Counted from the first letter of the stretch, positions 1 to 9,798 are shown. The stretch is 59,014 bases of DNA from an uncultured Anaerolineae bacterium (GCA_937120535.1 CAKZJX010000009.1:1-59014); one strand, 5' to 3'. Program-made: numbers and translations. The notes: generated by a model from the sequence alone, not told the origin.

Positions 1-806
<806 letters not shown>

Positions 807-1064
807 CACACATCCCTTTCGGGATGAAGGTTTCGGAACAAAGGAACTGGGAGACATCCACCTTCCCGTTGCCTTCCTGTCACTTTTCAGTTGTTAAGGT
901 GCATCGCCTTTCCACCGCCAAGCCCACAGACGAAACCGCCGATGTTTCCGCGACATCGGCTCGTCAGACTGCGATCCATCAGGCTTATGTCTCTGACTAC
1001 AAACTACTGGGTTGTGAACGATCTGTCCGGCAAAGACAAGATCAGTGTGTACTGGCAAGCTATG

Positions 1065-1092
1065 ATTATATGCTTTTTATGTGGTTTGTCAA
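1065..1092 (-). promoter_or_regulatory. rrn proximal promoter, perfect consensus
   Basis: On the minus strand TTGACA (1092-1087) and TATAAT (1070-1065) are separated by 16 bp, a full match to both sigma-70 hexamers. Transcription would start near 1058 and run into the 16S gene about 250 nt downstream. rRNA promoters are typically close to consensus, which supports the call. Confidence 0.8.
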
Positions 1093-1192
1093 GGGGGGAA
1101 ACCAACCGATCCTCTACGACTTCAACCTTAAAATTTTTCGCTCATCGGCCCCTTGACCGTACCATTTCATCCCGTGAAAACGTTCTGGTATT

Positions 1193-1221
1193 AGTATATC
1201 ACAGAACACGCTTATAAGCAA
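1193..1221 (-). promoter_or_regulatory. rrn distal promoter candidate
   Basis: On the minus strand TTGCTT (1221-1216) and TATACT (1198-1193) are 17 bp apart, about 120 bp upstream of the consensus promoter. Tandem promoters are usual for rRNA operons. It matches the consensus less well, so it is a weaker call than the proximal one. Confidence 0.5.
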
Positions 1222-1340
1222 CCCCCTGCGAGCCCTTTCTTCGACAGACTCTGCTGCGATCAACCTGTCCGGCCGCCATCGCACCCCTGAGCGCCAGGTC
1301 AAGGCCAAGCCACCGCTTGTTTCACTAGACCCACTTCCGC

Positions 1341-1946
1341 CTATTCCACCTGCTGGCGCCCCTGTAAGGCCCGCAACAGCGTGTGTGGATCGGCGTATTC
1401 CAGGTCGCCACCCACCGGTAAGCCACGCGCCAAACGTGTGACTTGCACCCCTAGCCCGCGCAACTGTTGTTGCAAATAGAGGGCCGTAGCATCTCCCTCC
1501 AAGCTAGGATTGGTCGCCAAGATCACCTCTCGCACACCGCCACGAGCGACGCGCTCAATCAGGGGACGAATCTTCAAGTCCTCGGGGCCTATTCCCTCGA
1601 TCGGATTCAGCACACCCCCCAGGACATGGTACTTGCCTCGATATACTCCCACTCGCTCTAGGGCCAGCACGTCCAGTGCGTCTTCTAGAACGCAGATCAC
1701 CGACTCATCGCGCTCTGGATTGGCGCACACCTGGCACAGTTCGCGTCCGGCATCGGTGATGTTGAAGCACACCGAACAGGCAGCGATTTTCTGTTTTAAA
1801 CCGCTCAGCGCCTCTGCCAATTCGGCAGACACCGAATCGTCCGCTCGCAGCAGGTAGAACGCCAAGCGTGAGGCCGTTTTCGGCCCGATGCCCGGCAGGC
1901 GCTCTAGGGCTGCGATCAACCGTTGAACGGCGTCAGGAAGGATCAC
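1341..1946 (-). CDS. recR: Recombination mediator protein RecR
   Basis: RecR acts with RecF and RecO to load RecA at single-strand gaps. The 201-residue protein has the family's order: helix-hairpin-helix (about 14-33, LPGIGPKTASRLAF), a four-cysteine zinc finger (C57, C60, C71, C74), a Toprim domain (about 82-175) and the C-terminal PVGGDLEYAD motif. Length is normal for the family. The start is GTG at 1946; an ATG a few bases upstream is out of frame. It follows ybaB and dnaX in the classical dnaX-ybaB-recR order, with a 51-bp gap to ybaB, so co-transcription is likely. Confidence 0.97.
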   Translation of the reverse strand: MILPDAVQRLIAALERLPGIGPKTASRLAFYLLRADDSVSAELAEALSGLKQKIAACSVCFNITDAGRELCQVCANPERDESVICVLEDALDVLALERVGVYRGKYHVLGGVLNPIEGIGPEDLKIRPLIERVARGGVREVILATNPSLEGDATALYLQQQLRGLGVQVTRLARGLPVGGDLEYADPHTLLRALQGRQQVE

Positions 1947-1997
1947 GGTGAGTTCATACCTACGCTTTTGGCTTCGATTCGGCCCGGTTTGGGCTGG

Positions 1998-2321
1998 CTA
2001 GAACGGCAGTCCGCCTGCCAAAGGCCCTAACCTCTGCGAAGCTAACTCGCGAGACTGCTCAAGCGCTAGGTTTACCGCCGAGAGCAACAAATCTTGCAGC
2101 ATTTCTGCATCGGCTTCTTGGAGCAGCTCGGGGCTAATTTCAATGGCCTTACACTTTTGATCGCCCGTCATGACGACTTTCACCGCGCCGCCGCCCACGG
2201 AAGCCGTGACCGTCTCGTAGGCTAATTGGGCTTGCGCCTCCTCGAGCTGTTTCTGCAAGCGCTGAATTTGGGCTAGCATGCCTCTTCCTGCGCCTAACGA
2301 ACGGTTGTATCCTTTTGCCAT
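1998..2321 (-). CDS. ybaB: YbaB/EbfC family nucleoid-associated protein
   Basis: A small dimeric DNA-binding protein of 107 residues. It has the family layout: an N-terminal helix that would form the tweezer arms (about 14-35, rich in Gln, Glu and Lys), a central strand region including GGGAVKVVMTGDQK, and the I-x-I-x-PELL motif near residue 61. The start ATG at 2321 is preceded by AAAGGAGG four bases upstream, an excellent ribosome binding site, and lies only 15 bp after the dnaX stop. Placement between dnaX and recR is the conserved bacterial arrangement. The glycine-rich N-terminus (GYNRSLGAGRG) is a little unusual. Confidence 0.95.
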   Translation of the reverse strand: MAKGYNRSLGAGRGMLAQIQRLQKQLEEAQAQLAYETVTASVGGGAVKVVMTGDQKCKAIEISPELLQEADAEMLQDLLLSAVNLALEQSRELASQRLGPLAGGLPF

Positions 2322-2336
2322 TTTGCCTCCTTTCGC

Positions 2337-3884
2337 TCATTCTTGGATGTCCACGATCTCACCACCCTGACGAAGCGCAGTCGCTACCATGCCGTCTTGG
2401 GGCACGTTGGGTGGAAGTTTGCCTTTCACGTTGCTCACCTCGCAGCGGACGTCTAAGGTCACGCCCAAAACGGTTGCCAGCGCTTGGCGAGTGCGCTCTA
2501 GTTCCTCTTCTTTCATCTTCGAGCGCAACACTTCGCTAGCAAACCCAAGCACCAGGGTGTTCCCTTGCATGTCCAACGACCGGACCGAGTTCAACAACGC
2601 TGCTAAGTGAGCCGACTCGGTTTTTACCACGGCTTGTACCTTCTTCCACACGCGAAGCACTTCGGAAAGCGGCACTGACGGCGGCTCGGCCGCTGGTTGT
2701 GTGGAAGGGCTTGAGGATGATTTGGCCGCAGGTGACGGTTCACCCGCCGGGGCCGCCGGCCCCGACCGGGTTCGTCCTCCCTCTTTCCCGAGCAGGGTGG
2801 GCATGGCGGGCGGCTCCAGCGCCTCGGCGAAGGCCAATTCCAGGGCCAAGGCAGGTTGCCAGGCGCTGCGCGCCTCAAGGGCTGCCTCGTTGAAGATGCG
2901 CATCAGGCGAATCACTTCGCCCACCGAAAACGCCGAAGCGTGTTCGGCCATCAGCCGCTTGACCTCACGACCGGCATCCACCTGGGCTTCGTTCCCCATC
3001 TGGATCAGCAACACGCCTCGCAGGTAGTCCACTACCTGGCGCGCCAGGGTACGCGGATCCACACCCGCATCGAGGGCACGGTGAATCCCCTCCAGGCCGC
3101 GGCCGGCCTGATGGTTCAAGATAGACTCGACCAGGTCCAACACGGTCTGCGAAGCGGCTGTGCCCAAGACGGTTTGCACCAATTCGACCGTGATTGGCTC
3201 GCCGGTGGAGGCCAATTGATCCAAGAGCGAGATGGCATCGCGCACCGAGCCGGTCGCCGTGCGGGCGATCGAGACCAGGGCATCCTCATCCGCAGCAATC
3301 CCCTCGCCTTGGGCGATCTGGTGGAGCTGAGCCACGATCTCCTCCACCGGCAGCCGCCGGAACTCATGGCGTTGACAACGGGAAAGCACGGTGGCTGGAA
3401 TTTTATGGATCTCGGTGGTGGCCAAGACGAAGATGGCATGCGGAGGTGGCTCCTCCAGGGTCTTGAGCAGGGCGTTGAAGGCCGCCGTGGAGAGCATGTG
3501 AACTTCGTCAATGATGTAGACTTTGTACTTTCCCTGAGTGGGCGCAAAGTTGATCTTATCTCGCAGATCACGCACATCTTCCACAGAGGTGTTGGAAGCG
3601 GCGTCGATCTCGATCAGGTCCAGGAAACGCCCTTCGTTGACAGCGCGACAGAATTCACAACGGTTGCACGGGCGTCGGCTGCGATCTTCGTCCAGGCAAT
3701 TCACTGCTTTGGCCAGCAAGCGCGCTAGGGTGGTTTTTCCGGTGCCGCGCGGGCCGGCAAACAGATAGGCATGGGCCACGCGATCGGCGATCACAGCGTT
3801 GCGCAATGTCTGCACCACGTGGGACTGACCGATCACTTCGGCCCATCCTTGGGGGCGATATTTCCGATAGAGAGCTTGAGACAT
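2337..3884 (-). CDS. dnaX: DNA polymerase III subunit gamma/tau
   Basis: Clamp-loader ATPase of the replicative polymerase, 515 residues. Visible motifs: Walker A GPRGTGKT (44-51), the zinc-binding cysteines C63, C73, C76 and C79, Walker B with DEVH, and the TLEEPP sensor region. A Ser/Pro/Ala-rich linker (about 370-400) joins the AAA+ core to a C-terminal domain that would bind the polymerase in tau. I see no A-rich slippery run at the linker, so a programmed gamma frameshift is not evident. It heads the dnaX-ybaB-recR group. Confidence 0.96.
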   Translation of the reverse strand: MSQALYRKYRPQGWAEVIGQSHVVQTLRNAVIADRVAHAYLFAGPRGTGKTTLARLLAKAVNCLDEDRSRRPCNRCEFCRAVNEGRFLDLIEIDAASNTSVEDVRDLRDKINFAPTQGKYKVYIIDEVHMLSTAAFNALLKTLEEPPPHAIFVLATTEIHKIPATVLSRCQRHEFRRLPVEEIVAQLHQIAQGEGIAADEDALVSIARTATGSVRDAISLLDQLASTGEPITVELVQTVLGTAASQTVLDLVESILNHQAGRGLEGIHRALDAGVDPRTLARQVVDYLRGVLLIQMGNEAQVDAGREVKRLMAEHASAFSVGEVIRLMRIFNEAALEARSAWQPALALELAFAEALEPPAMPTLLGKEGGRTRSGPAAPAGEPSPAAKSSSSPSTQPAAEPPSVPLSEVLRVWKKVQAVVKTESAHLAALLNSVRSLDMQGNTLVLGFASEVLRSKMKEEELERTRQALATVLGVTLDVRCEVSNVKGKLPPNVPQDGMVATALRQGGEIVDIQE

Positions 3885-3998
3885 AGCGAAAACTGCCTAC
3901 AAAACGGTCAAGCGATCGGACGAGGCGAGCCGGCAGATAAGCCAGGAGTAGGATCCAGATATCGAGGGCAGCCAGGATGTTTGAGAGACACGCTTGTT

Positions 3999-4034
3999 TT
4001 GCCTCAGGCAAGCGCCTGCCCTCATGGGGGCAGG
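3999..4034 (-). terminator. Two small hairpins between genes, possible terminator
   Basis: In the 195-bp gap between the lamin-tail gene and dnaX there are two adjacent inverted repeats: TTGCCT/AGGCAA (3999-4011) and CCTGCCC/GGGCAGG (4015-4034, 6-nt loop). They sit just past the end of the upstream minus-strand gene. No long U run follows, so intrinsic termination is uncertain. Confidence 0.3.
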
Positions 4035-4079
4035 GCTCGATCCGAGGCGCCGGTGCGAGGTCATCCAACAGCCAGCGCG

Positions 4080-4565
4080 TCAGGGAACAATATAGGTTAA
4101 CAGCGGTGTTCCGTCGGCGTCATACAACGTGGCTCTTTCGCCGGAGCGCCACACCGGCGCCGACAGGCCCCAATACAAGTCTACTACGGTGCTGACGCCG
4201 GCCTTGGTGTGAATTTGAAGCGCGCCGCCGCCGGCCAGTCGGAGAGGAGGAAAGATAAAAACGTTACCGTCCTCATCTCGCAATTGCCAGTTAGTCAGGT
4301 CAATCGACCCCTGGCCATGATAGCGCAGGATCACCACTTCGGCGCCGAGGTTCTCGGCTCCGACGATGCTCACGATGCGCAGGTCTTGGATCGAGCCGGG
4401 GGAGCGCGTCGAGGCAGGCGCGGCCGGCCCGAGGTCCGAGAGAAGCGGCGGGAAGGAGGCGGTTGCCCGGGAGTTGCGATCGTACCAGTAGAGGATGGCT
4501 CCCGTCACACAGGCCGAGACCAGGGCGTTCAACACCAGGAAAAGGATCCACCGCCGACGATCCAT
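4080..4565 (-). CDS. Membrane-anchored lamin-tail domain protein
   Basis: About 161 residues. It begins MDRRRW, has one hydrophobic segment (about 5-25) that would be a signal anchor, then a domain with the lamin-tail (LTD) pattern: a strand with VVILRYHG, the IDLTNWQLRDEDGNVFIFP core, an LxxGGALQIHT strand and a closing LYDADGTPLLTY strand. LTD domains are Ig-like folds in secreted or envelope proteins; the ligand here is unknown. ATG at 4574 is an alternative start, three codons upstream. There is no Shine-Dalgarno sequence, but TACAAT lies 10 nt before the chosen ATG, so a leaderless transcript is possible. It sits just downstream of prmA on the same strand. Confidence 0.75.
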   Translation of the reverse strand: MDRRRWILFLVLNALVSACVTGAILYWYDRNSRATASFPPLLSDLGPAAPASTRSPGSIQDLRIVSIVGAENLGAEVVILRYHGQGSIDLTNWQLRDEDGNVFIFPPLRLAGGGALQIHTKAGVSTVVDLYWGLSAPVWRSGERATLYDADGTPLLTYIVP

Positions 4566-4581
4566 GGTCGGCATGATTGTA

Positions 4582-5535
4582 TCACAAGCTGGAGCTGTTC
4601 TCGCCCGAAGGGCGCTGGGCGAGCAACGCCACCCAATCCCCTTGCCGGCGCTGTACGATCGGAGCAAAGCCGTGATCGTGCACCGCTTGGATCACCGTCT
4701 CGGCCTGCTCCTCTAGGATGCCGCTCAGGATGAGCGCCCCGCCTGGCTCCACCAAGTCAGCCAATCCTTGATCCAACAAGCGGAGGATCACCGGCGCCAA
4801 GATGTTCACCAACACCAACGGCGCCGAGGAACGCCCCCAGCGACCGCGGAGCACCTCGGCCACCGATCCCTGTTCAAAAACCAGTTCCGAACCGAAGCCG
4901 TTGTGAGCGGCGTTCTGGCGAGCATTTTGAATGGCATCGGGATCGGTATCCACGCCCAGGGCGCGGGTCCCACCCAAACGCAGGGCTGCCATGGCCAGAA
5001 TGCCCGAGCCGCAACCGATGTCGAACACCAGATCGGGAGGAGAGGCGCCTTCGACCCATTCTTCCATCAGTTCCAAACAGAGCTGGGTGGAGGGATGGGC
5101 GCCGGTGCCGAACGCCATGCCGGGGTCGATTTTGATCGTCTGGCGCGAGGAGTCGGGGGGATCCATCCAGCTCGGCAGGATCAGCAGCCGCCGGCCGATG
5201 GCGATGGGGCGATAGTTCTGTTTCCACGCTTCCATCCAGTTCTGCTCAGGGATCGGGGTGTAGGTGGGGGCCGGCACAGGGCGAACTAGGCTCAGGTAAT
5301 GCAGGGCGGTCTCCAGCTTCTGACGCATCTCCTCTAGCCGCTGGTCGATCTCCAGGTAAGCACGCACGCGAATCGGGCCAACGGCCTGGCCTTTATCTTC
5401 CTCGTCTTGGAAACGGATGGCGGTGCTCTCCAACACCACGCCGTTCGGAGCGAAGCGGGCCAACACGTCGGCCACGGCCTCGGCCAGTTCGCCATCCACA
5501 ACGAGCGAGACTTCTAGCCAACGAGCGTTGCTCAT
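4582..5535 (-). CDS. prmA: Ribosomal protein L11 methyltransferase
   Basis: Uses S-adenosylmethionine to trimethylate ribosomal protein L11. The 317-residue product has an N-terminal substrate-binding domain with ENWMEAWK near residues 98-105, the signature PGMAFGTGAHPST (138-150), the SAM-binding DIGCGSGIL (172-180) and the NILAPV motif IV. Length matches the family. Its ATG overlaps the 3' end of the acyltransferase gene by 4 bp, so translation is probably coupled. Confidence 0.95.
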   Translation of the reverse strand: MSNARWLEVSLVVDGELAEAVADVLARFAPNGVVLESTAIRFQDEEDKGQAVGPIRVRAYLEIDQRLEEMRQKLETALHYLSLVRPVPAPTYTPIPEQNWMEAWKQNYRPIAIGRRLLILPSWMDPPDSSRQTIKIDPGMAFGTGAHPSTQLCLELMEEWVEGASPPDLVFDIGCGSGILAMAALRLGGTRALGVDTDPDAIQNARQNAAHNGFGSELVFEQGSVAEVLRGRWGRSSAPLVLVNILAPVILRLLDQGLADLVEPGGALILSGILEEQAETVIQAVHDHGFAPIVQRRQGDWVALLAQRPSGENSSSL

Positions 5536-6275
5536 CCTTGATCCCGATAGAGGCCGCGATAATCGAGGGGGAGCAGCTGGGCCAGTTGGCGCATGATGCA
5601 GTCGGTGCCGCGTTCAAGGTCGGCGCGGCGATCGCCGGAAGGCGAGAGCAGAAAGGGCCGGCCGATGGTCATTGTCACGGGCAAGCGCGGCCCTCGCCAC
5701 AGGTGGGCGTAGATGCGGTTGTTTTCGGTGCCAGTAACGGCAATTGGGATGACCGGGACGCCAGCCCGCAACGCCAAGAACGCTGCCCCGTGCAGGCCTT
5801 CCTCCAAAGCGCCCAACGGGCTCTCGCGCCCTTCGGGCGCGAGGATCACAAACCGCCCGCTCCGCAACGACTCCAAAGCGCACGTCAACGCCCGTCGATC
5901 AGGACGCCCACGATGCAACCAGATCACACCGTAGGCCTGAGCCACCCAACGCAGGGCCGGAATGTCGTACAGATGGCTAGAAGCCAAGGGATCCACATCG
6001 TGGGTGGGCAGTTGCGAGAGGATCACCACCACGTCGGCATCGCCCAGGTGATTGAACACGATCAGTCCTGGACCGCGGCGCGGGAAATGCTCCAAACCGT
6101 ACACGCTCAACTGCAGCCGCGCCTGGATGATCCTGCGAGCCAGACGCCATAGAATGCGTCGCGCCAGCTTGCGACCCCAAGTATATTCTGGCAGGTGCGT
6201 CAACTCCGGACGCCACACCGAAGCCACCGGCTTGGGAGGCGCCGACGACGGGGATTGAACATTACGGGGGATCAT
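5532..6275 (-). CDS. plsC: 1-acylglycerol-3-phosphate acyltransferase family protein
   Basis: Membrane-associated acyltransferase expected to add the second acyl chain of phosphatidic acid. The catalytic H-x4-D motif is present in NHLGDAD (H76, D81), followed by GVIWLHRG and LAPEGRES, which correspond to the glycerol-phosphate binding blocks, and PVIPIAVTG. About 247 residues from ATG 6275; a TTG at 6302 in frame is an alternative. Neither start has a strong ribosome binding site. The gene overlaps the end of cmk by 14 bp, as is common for cmk-plsC pairs. Substrate specificity cannot be read from the sequence. Confidence 0.88.
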   Translation of the reverse strand: MIPRNVQSPSSAPPKPVASVWRPELTHLPEYTWGRKLARRILWRLARRIIQARLQLSVYGLEHFPRRGPGLIVFNHLGDADVVVILSQLPTHDVDPLASSHLYDIPALRWVAQAYGVIWLHRGRPDRRALTCALESLRSGRFVILAPEGRESPLGALEEGLHGAAFLALRAGVPVIPIAVTGTENNRIYAHLWRGPRLPVTMTIGRPFLLSPSGDRRADLERGTDCIMRQLAQLLPLDYRGLYRDQG

Positions 6276-6948
6276 CTTGACACAACGCCCACACCCGATC
6301 AAACACCTGATCGGCCGTCAAGCCATCGGTGTTGATGATCACAGCATCATCAGCCGGCCGCAGAGGGGCCACCGCGCGGGTCGAATCGATGCGATCCCGC
6401 TCGAGGACGGCGGTCAAGATCGTCTGATAATCCGCTGGTTCGCCGCGGGCGACGAGCTCAACGTAGCGGCGGCGGGCCCGTTCCTCGGCCGAAGCGTCTA
6501 GGTAAACCTTCAAATCTGCTTCGGGCAACACTACCGTACCAATATCGCGTCCCGCCATCACCACGCAGCCGCGCAAGCCGATGCGACGTTGCTGGGCGCT
6601 CAGGGCGCGGCGCACGCCCGAGTAGGAAGAAACTAACGAGACGTGCGAATCCACCTCGGGCCGACGCGTCTCCCAGGTAATATCGCGCCCTCCCACCAAG
6701 ACATCGCAGACGCGTCCATCGAACCTCGAGGCGGGCGCGACCTCGATCGGCGTCTCCTCAGCAAGGCGCGTTAACGCCCCCTCGTCGTGCAGGTCGATCC
6801 CGCTCTGGAGCGCCATCCACGTCACGGCGCGGTACATCACGCCGGTATCGAAGAACAAATAGCCCAGTCGTTCAGCGATCCGCTTGCCGATGGTTGACTT
6901 CCCCGAAGCGGCTGGGCCATCAATCGCAATAATCAACGGTGGGGTCAT
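6262..6948 (-). CDS. cmk: Cytidylate kinase
   Basis: Phosphorylates CMP and dCMP with ATP. The 228-residue protein has the P-loop GPAASGKST (11-19), the FFDTGVMYRAVTWMAL substrate region, GRDIGTVVLPEADLKVYLDAS, the lid region with EERARRR, and the closing D-S-T-R-AVAPLRPADDAVIINTDG pattern. All are diagnostic for Cmk, and the length is normal. It overlaps the downstream acyltransferase gene and is probably in one operon with it and prmA. Confidence 0.97.
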   Translation of the reverse strand: MTPPLIIAIDGPAASGKSTIGKRIAERLGYLFFDTGVMYRAVTWMALQSGIDLHDEGALTRLAEETPIEVAPASRFDGRVCDVLVGGRDITWETRRPEVDSHVSLVSSYSGVRRALSAQQRRIGLRGCVVMAGRDIGTVVLPEADLKVYLDASAEERARRRYVELVARGEPADYQTILTAVLERDRIDSTRAVAPLRPADDAVIINTDGLTADQVFDRVWALCQDDPP

Positions 6949-6979
6949 CCGATTGAACGTTTACCCTCCGAACGAAATG

Positions 6980-8710
6980 TCACGGTCGAGATGGTTGGAC
7001 ATCCACCATTAAGTCGGAACGCACCCACAAGATGATGACCTCCGAGGTGACCGGCAGATGGCGATAGGTGAGCCAACGAAACACATGGGACGGAAAGACT
7101 TCCCAAATGGGCGACTGACGCCAGGCAAAATCTTGGCCACGATAGGCAGCCGCCAATCCCAACTCGCGCTGCAGGGGCGTGAGCACCATCTCAGGCGCTG
7201 AGGTAGGCAGGAGAACCGAGACCGCGCTCGGCCGATGGCGGCGCAAGGCCCATAGCAGGGCCGGGGAATCCACACCGTAGACCACCATCGGCAGACGATG
7301 AGCATGGCCAGTCGTCCATTCCGAGATCTGATCGGCGGTTTGGGCCACCAACCTGGCCTGGGCCACCGGCGGAGCCAGATGCCAGAGTTCAACAGCTCCG
7401 GGATCGCGCAGGCCGGCTGCGCCCCAAGCCGCGCCCAGGGTATACAAGCCAAGCATCAGGCTACTGCCTGCAATGGCGCCCGCTTGCACCACTCGTTTGG
7501 ACCAACCCAGACTGATTAGAACCAGCAAGGCGACTAGGAAGAGGAGCACACCGATGGACAGGATCAGGCGCAGGGTTGCCTGTTCAGAAGGGAAGGGGGT
7601 CCAATACAAGGCGTTGAAGTTGAGCCACGCAAGGGCGCTCAACACTACGGTCAAGGTTGCTACCCCAACGGCTTCCCATCGACCTTCGGACGGGAGGCGC
7701 AGGTCATGGGCCAGCTGGCAGGCAGCTAGCGTCCACAGCGGCAGGAGCGCCCAGGCCAGATCGGCCACTTGGCGACTCGGGTAAAACAGGGTCACTAGCA
7801 TCGCAGCAAGCGCCCACAGGGCCAGGAAGAGCGTGCGGCGGCTCCCCCAAAGCAGGCCGCGGACTATGGCGATCCCAGCAAAGAGCAAGCCAAGCAGGGG
7901 ATATACTCCTAGGGCCAGGCCGATGCGCCCTACTGGCGCGCCCCCCTCCGCTATCCAGCCGCGCAGGTAATCGGGCAAGGAATTGGCCCAGGCGCCCCAC
8001 CCCTGCGGCACCATTAACATCAGGGTGGATAGGGAGAAGAGGGCGGCGAGGGTTGGGAGGATCAGCGGGGTGAAATCTGCTAGGCGCAAGGGGGAGTGGG
8101 CAGGCGATGGAGCAGGGGGCTTGGCCTCAGCGGTTTGGGCCGGCGCCGGCGGTCGAAGGGCAGTAAACTGGAACAGCAGGCCGGCTAGGGTCAAACCGAG
8201 CAGCCCATGCCAGAGGGAGGGGCCAGAAAGAAGGGCCAAGGCCAGGAAGATCCCGCTCCACGTTTGCCGGCGGTGGAGCCAAAAGCCCACTGCCAACAAG
8301 AGGCAGGTCAACGCTAGGATGGGGCTGCCCGCTTGGCGGGAGAGGGCCACCAGGCCGGGCTCGATGGCCAGCAGAACGCTCAAGATCAGCGCTGGACGTG
8401 GGCGCAACCAGCGACGGAAGAGGAGAGGCGCCCCAACGGCCAAGCCGACGCCGGCCAGGGCCGGCCAGAAGCGGGCCAAGCCGTCCGAGTCTCCAAAGAC
8501 GAAGAACAACAGGGCTGTGAGGTGGGTATAGGCGACGTGGGAACTCAGGGTCACATCCTCCCCCCGTGCGATGCGCAAGGCATCCAGCGCCAGGCGCGCC
8601 TCCACATCGTTGAGGGGCAGATCGCCCAGGTGAGCCAGGCGCAATCCTAGCGCCAAGAAAAACGCCGGCAGATACAGGAGATATTGGCGGCGAAAGGTAC
8701 GACCAGTCAT
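6980..8710 (-). CDS. Multi-spanning membrane protein, GT39/ArnT-like glycosyltransferase
   Basis: A 576-residue integral membrane protein with about a dozen hydrophobic segments and a C-terminal soluble part (about 470-576). An early loop contains LNDVEAR (about 34-40), at the place where GT-C glycosyltransferases of the PMT/ArnT group have their catalytic acidic residue. Such enzymes move sugars from polyprenyl-phosphate carriers to acceptors outside the membrane. The precise acceptor is unknown and the family assignment is by layout, not by strong motifs. It is divergent from the flippase-like gene at 8765, 54 bp away, so the two may be functionally paired. Confidence 0.6.
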   Translation of the reverse strand: MTGRTFRRQYLLYLPAFFLALGLRLAHLGDLPLNDVEARLALDALRIARGEDVTLSSHVAYTHLTALLFFVFGDSDGLARFWPALAGVGLAVGAPLLFRRWLRPRPALILSVLLAIEPGLVALSRQAGSPILALTCLLLAVGFWLHRRQTWSGIFLALALLSGPSLWHGLLGLTLAGLLFQFTALRPPAPAQTAEAKPPAPSPAHSPLRLADFTPLILPTLAALFSLSTLMLMVPQGWGAWANSLPDYLRGWIAEGGAPVGRIGLALGVYPLLGLLFAGIAIVRGLLWGSRRTLFLALWALAAMLVTLFYPSRQVADLAWALLPLWTLAACQLAHDLRLPSEGRWEAVGVATLTVVLSALAWLNFNALYWTPFPSEQATLRLILSIGVLLFLVALLVLISLGWSKRVVQAGAIAGSSLMLGLYTLGAAWGAAGLRDPGAVELWHLAPPVAQARLVAQTADQISEWTTGHAHRLPMVVYGVDSPALLWALRRHRPSAVSVLLPTSAPEMVLTPLQRELGLAAAYRGQDFAWRQSPIWEVFPSHVFRWLTYRHLPVTSEVIILWVRSDLMVDVQPSRP

Positions 8711-8764
8711 GGCCGCAATTTTAGCACGGAAACGCCGGACAGTTCTTCTGGTACAATGGCCATC

Positions 8765-9784
8765 ATGAAACGATGGCAGTTCTGGTTGGGGCTGGCGATC
8801 AGCCTCGTTTTTGTGTATTGGGTGGTGCGCGGCCTGGATTGGCTGGCCTTCTGGGAAGCGTTACAAACGGCGCGCTACGGCTGGCTGATACCGGGTGTGT
8901 TGGCCTATTTGTTGGCCATGTGGGCCCGAGCTTGGCGCTGGCATTACCTGTTGCAACCGATCAAGTCCATCTCGACGGCCAAGATGTTTCCTGTGGTATG
9001 CATCGGATACCTAGGAAACAATATTTATCCGGCTCGGGCGGGGGAGGTGTTGCGGACAGTGGTGCTGAAGCGCAAGGAAGGGGTTTCGATCTCGGCTTCG
9101 CTGGCAACGGTGATCGTGGAACGCGTCTTCGATGGGGTGGTGATGTTGGCGTTTGTGTTCCTGAACCTGCCCGAGCTGGCGCAGGTGAATCGCGCTTCGG
9201 GATTTGTCGGCGACATTCAGTCGCTGGCGGTGTGGGGTACGATGGGATTCGTGGGAGCTTTAGCGATCTTTTTGCTGGCGGCATCGTTTCCGCAACAGGC
9301 GGCCGGCATCGGCAGGCTGTTGATCGATCGCGTCGTCCCTTATCCGCTTCGAGAGCGAGTGATCGGGATGATGACCACCTTCCTACAGGGATTGGAATCG
9401 CTGCGTTCGCCGGCCCACGTATGGATGGTGTTCGCGACCTCGGTGGTGATCTGGTTGCTGGAGACTTGCAAATATTGGTTTGTGATGCATGCTTTCCCGT
9501 TCGAAGTATCGTTCTTTGGGTTGATGTTGATGAACGGGATCGTGAATTTGGCGACCACCTTGCCATCGGCGCCCGGTTACGTGGGGACGTTTGATACGCC
9601 GGGGATCGCCGTGTTGCAAGCCTACGGCGTAGACCAAGCCTTGGCCACTGGCTATACGCTGGTGTTGCACATTGCGTTGTGGATCGTGCCGACGGCGCTC
9701 GGCGCCTACTTCTTGGCCCGTGAAGGGGTGCGTTGGAGCGACGCGCTGCGCCAGGAGGCGATGGAGAAGCCGGCCAACCAGTAG
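8765..9784 (+). CDS. Lysylphosphatidylglycerol synthase TM region/UPF0104 family protein
   Basis: A 339-residue integral membrane protein. It has the family's RAWRWHYLL, GNNIYPARAGEVLR and VERVFDG motifs and a late LPSAPGYVGTFD segment, which identify the flippase-like (AglD/MprF N-domain) superfamily. Members are thought to move lipid-linked substrates across the membrane. The start at 8765 was chosen because TACAAT (8752-8757) lies 7 nt before it and no Shine-Dalgarno sequence is visible, which fits a leaderless message. ATG 8756 is an alternative. The adjacent divergent GT-C-like protein suggests shared work on a lipid-linked sugar. Confidence 0.85.
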   Translation: MKRWQFWLGLAISLVFVYWVVRGLDWLAFWEALQTARYGWLIPGVLAYLLAMWARAWRWHYLLQPIKSISTAKMFPVVCIGYLGNNIYPARAGEVLRTVVLKRKEGVSISASLATVIVERVFDGVVMLAFVFLNLPELAQVNRASGFVGDIQSLAVWGTMGFVGALAIFLLAASFPQQAAGIGRLLIDRVVPYPLRERVIGMMTTFLQGLESLRSPAHVWMVFATSVVIWLLETCKYWFVMHAFPFEVSFFGLMLMNGIVNLATTLPSAPGYVGTFDTPGIAVLQAYGVDQALATGYTLVLHIALWIVPTALGAYFLAREGVRWSDALRQEAMEKPANQ

Positions 9785-9798
9785 GGAGGAGGGACTCT

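Larger units (their letters stand above)
807..1340 (-). other. rRNA leader and recR-rrn intergenic region
   Basis: This 534-bp stretch has no gene. It holds the 16S leader (about 250 nt from the proximal promoter), a small perfect hairpin at 811-826 (CATCCC/GGGATG with a 4-nt loop) right before the mature 16S end, and two promoter-like sites further upstream. recR lies upstream on the same strand. I see no clear rho-independent terminator for the recR operon here. Confidence 0.6.

Noticed and set aside
2600-2760. Programmed frameshift in dnaX
   Set aside because: No A- or U-rich slippery heptamer with a following stop was found at the linker, so gamma by frameshift is not supported.
2856-3728. 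290-codon plus-strand frame inside dnaX
   Set aside because: Antisense to a clear dnaX gene and without domain features; high GC keeps such frames open.
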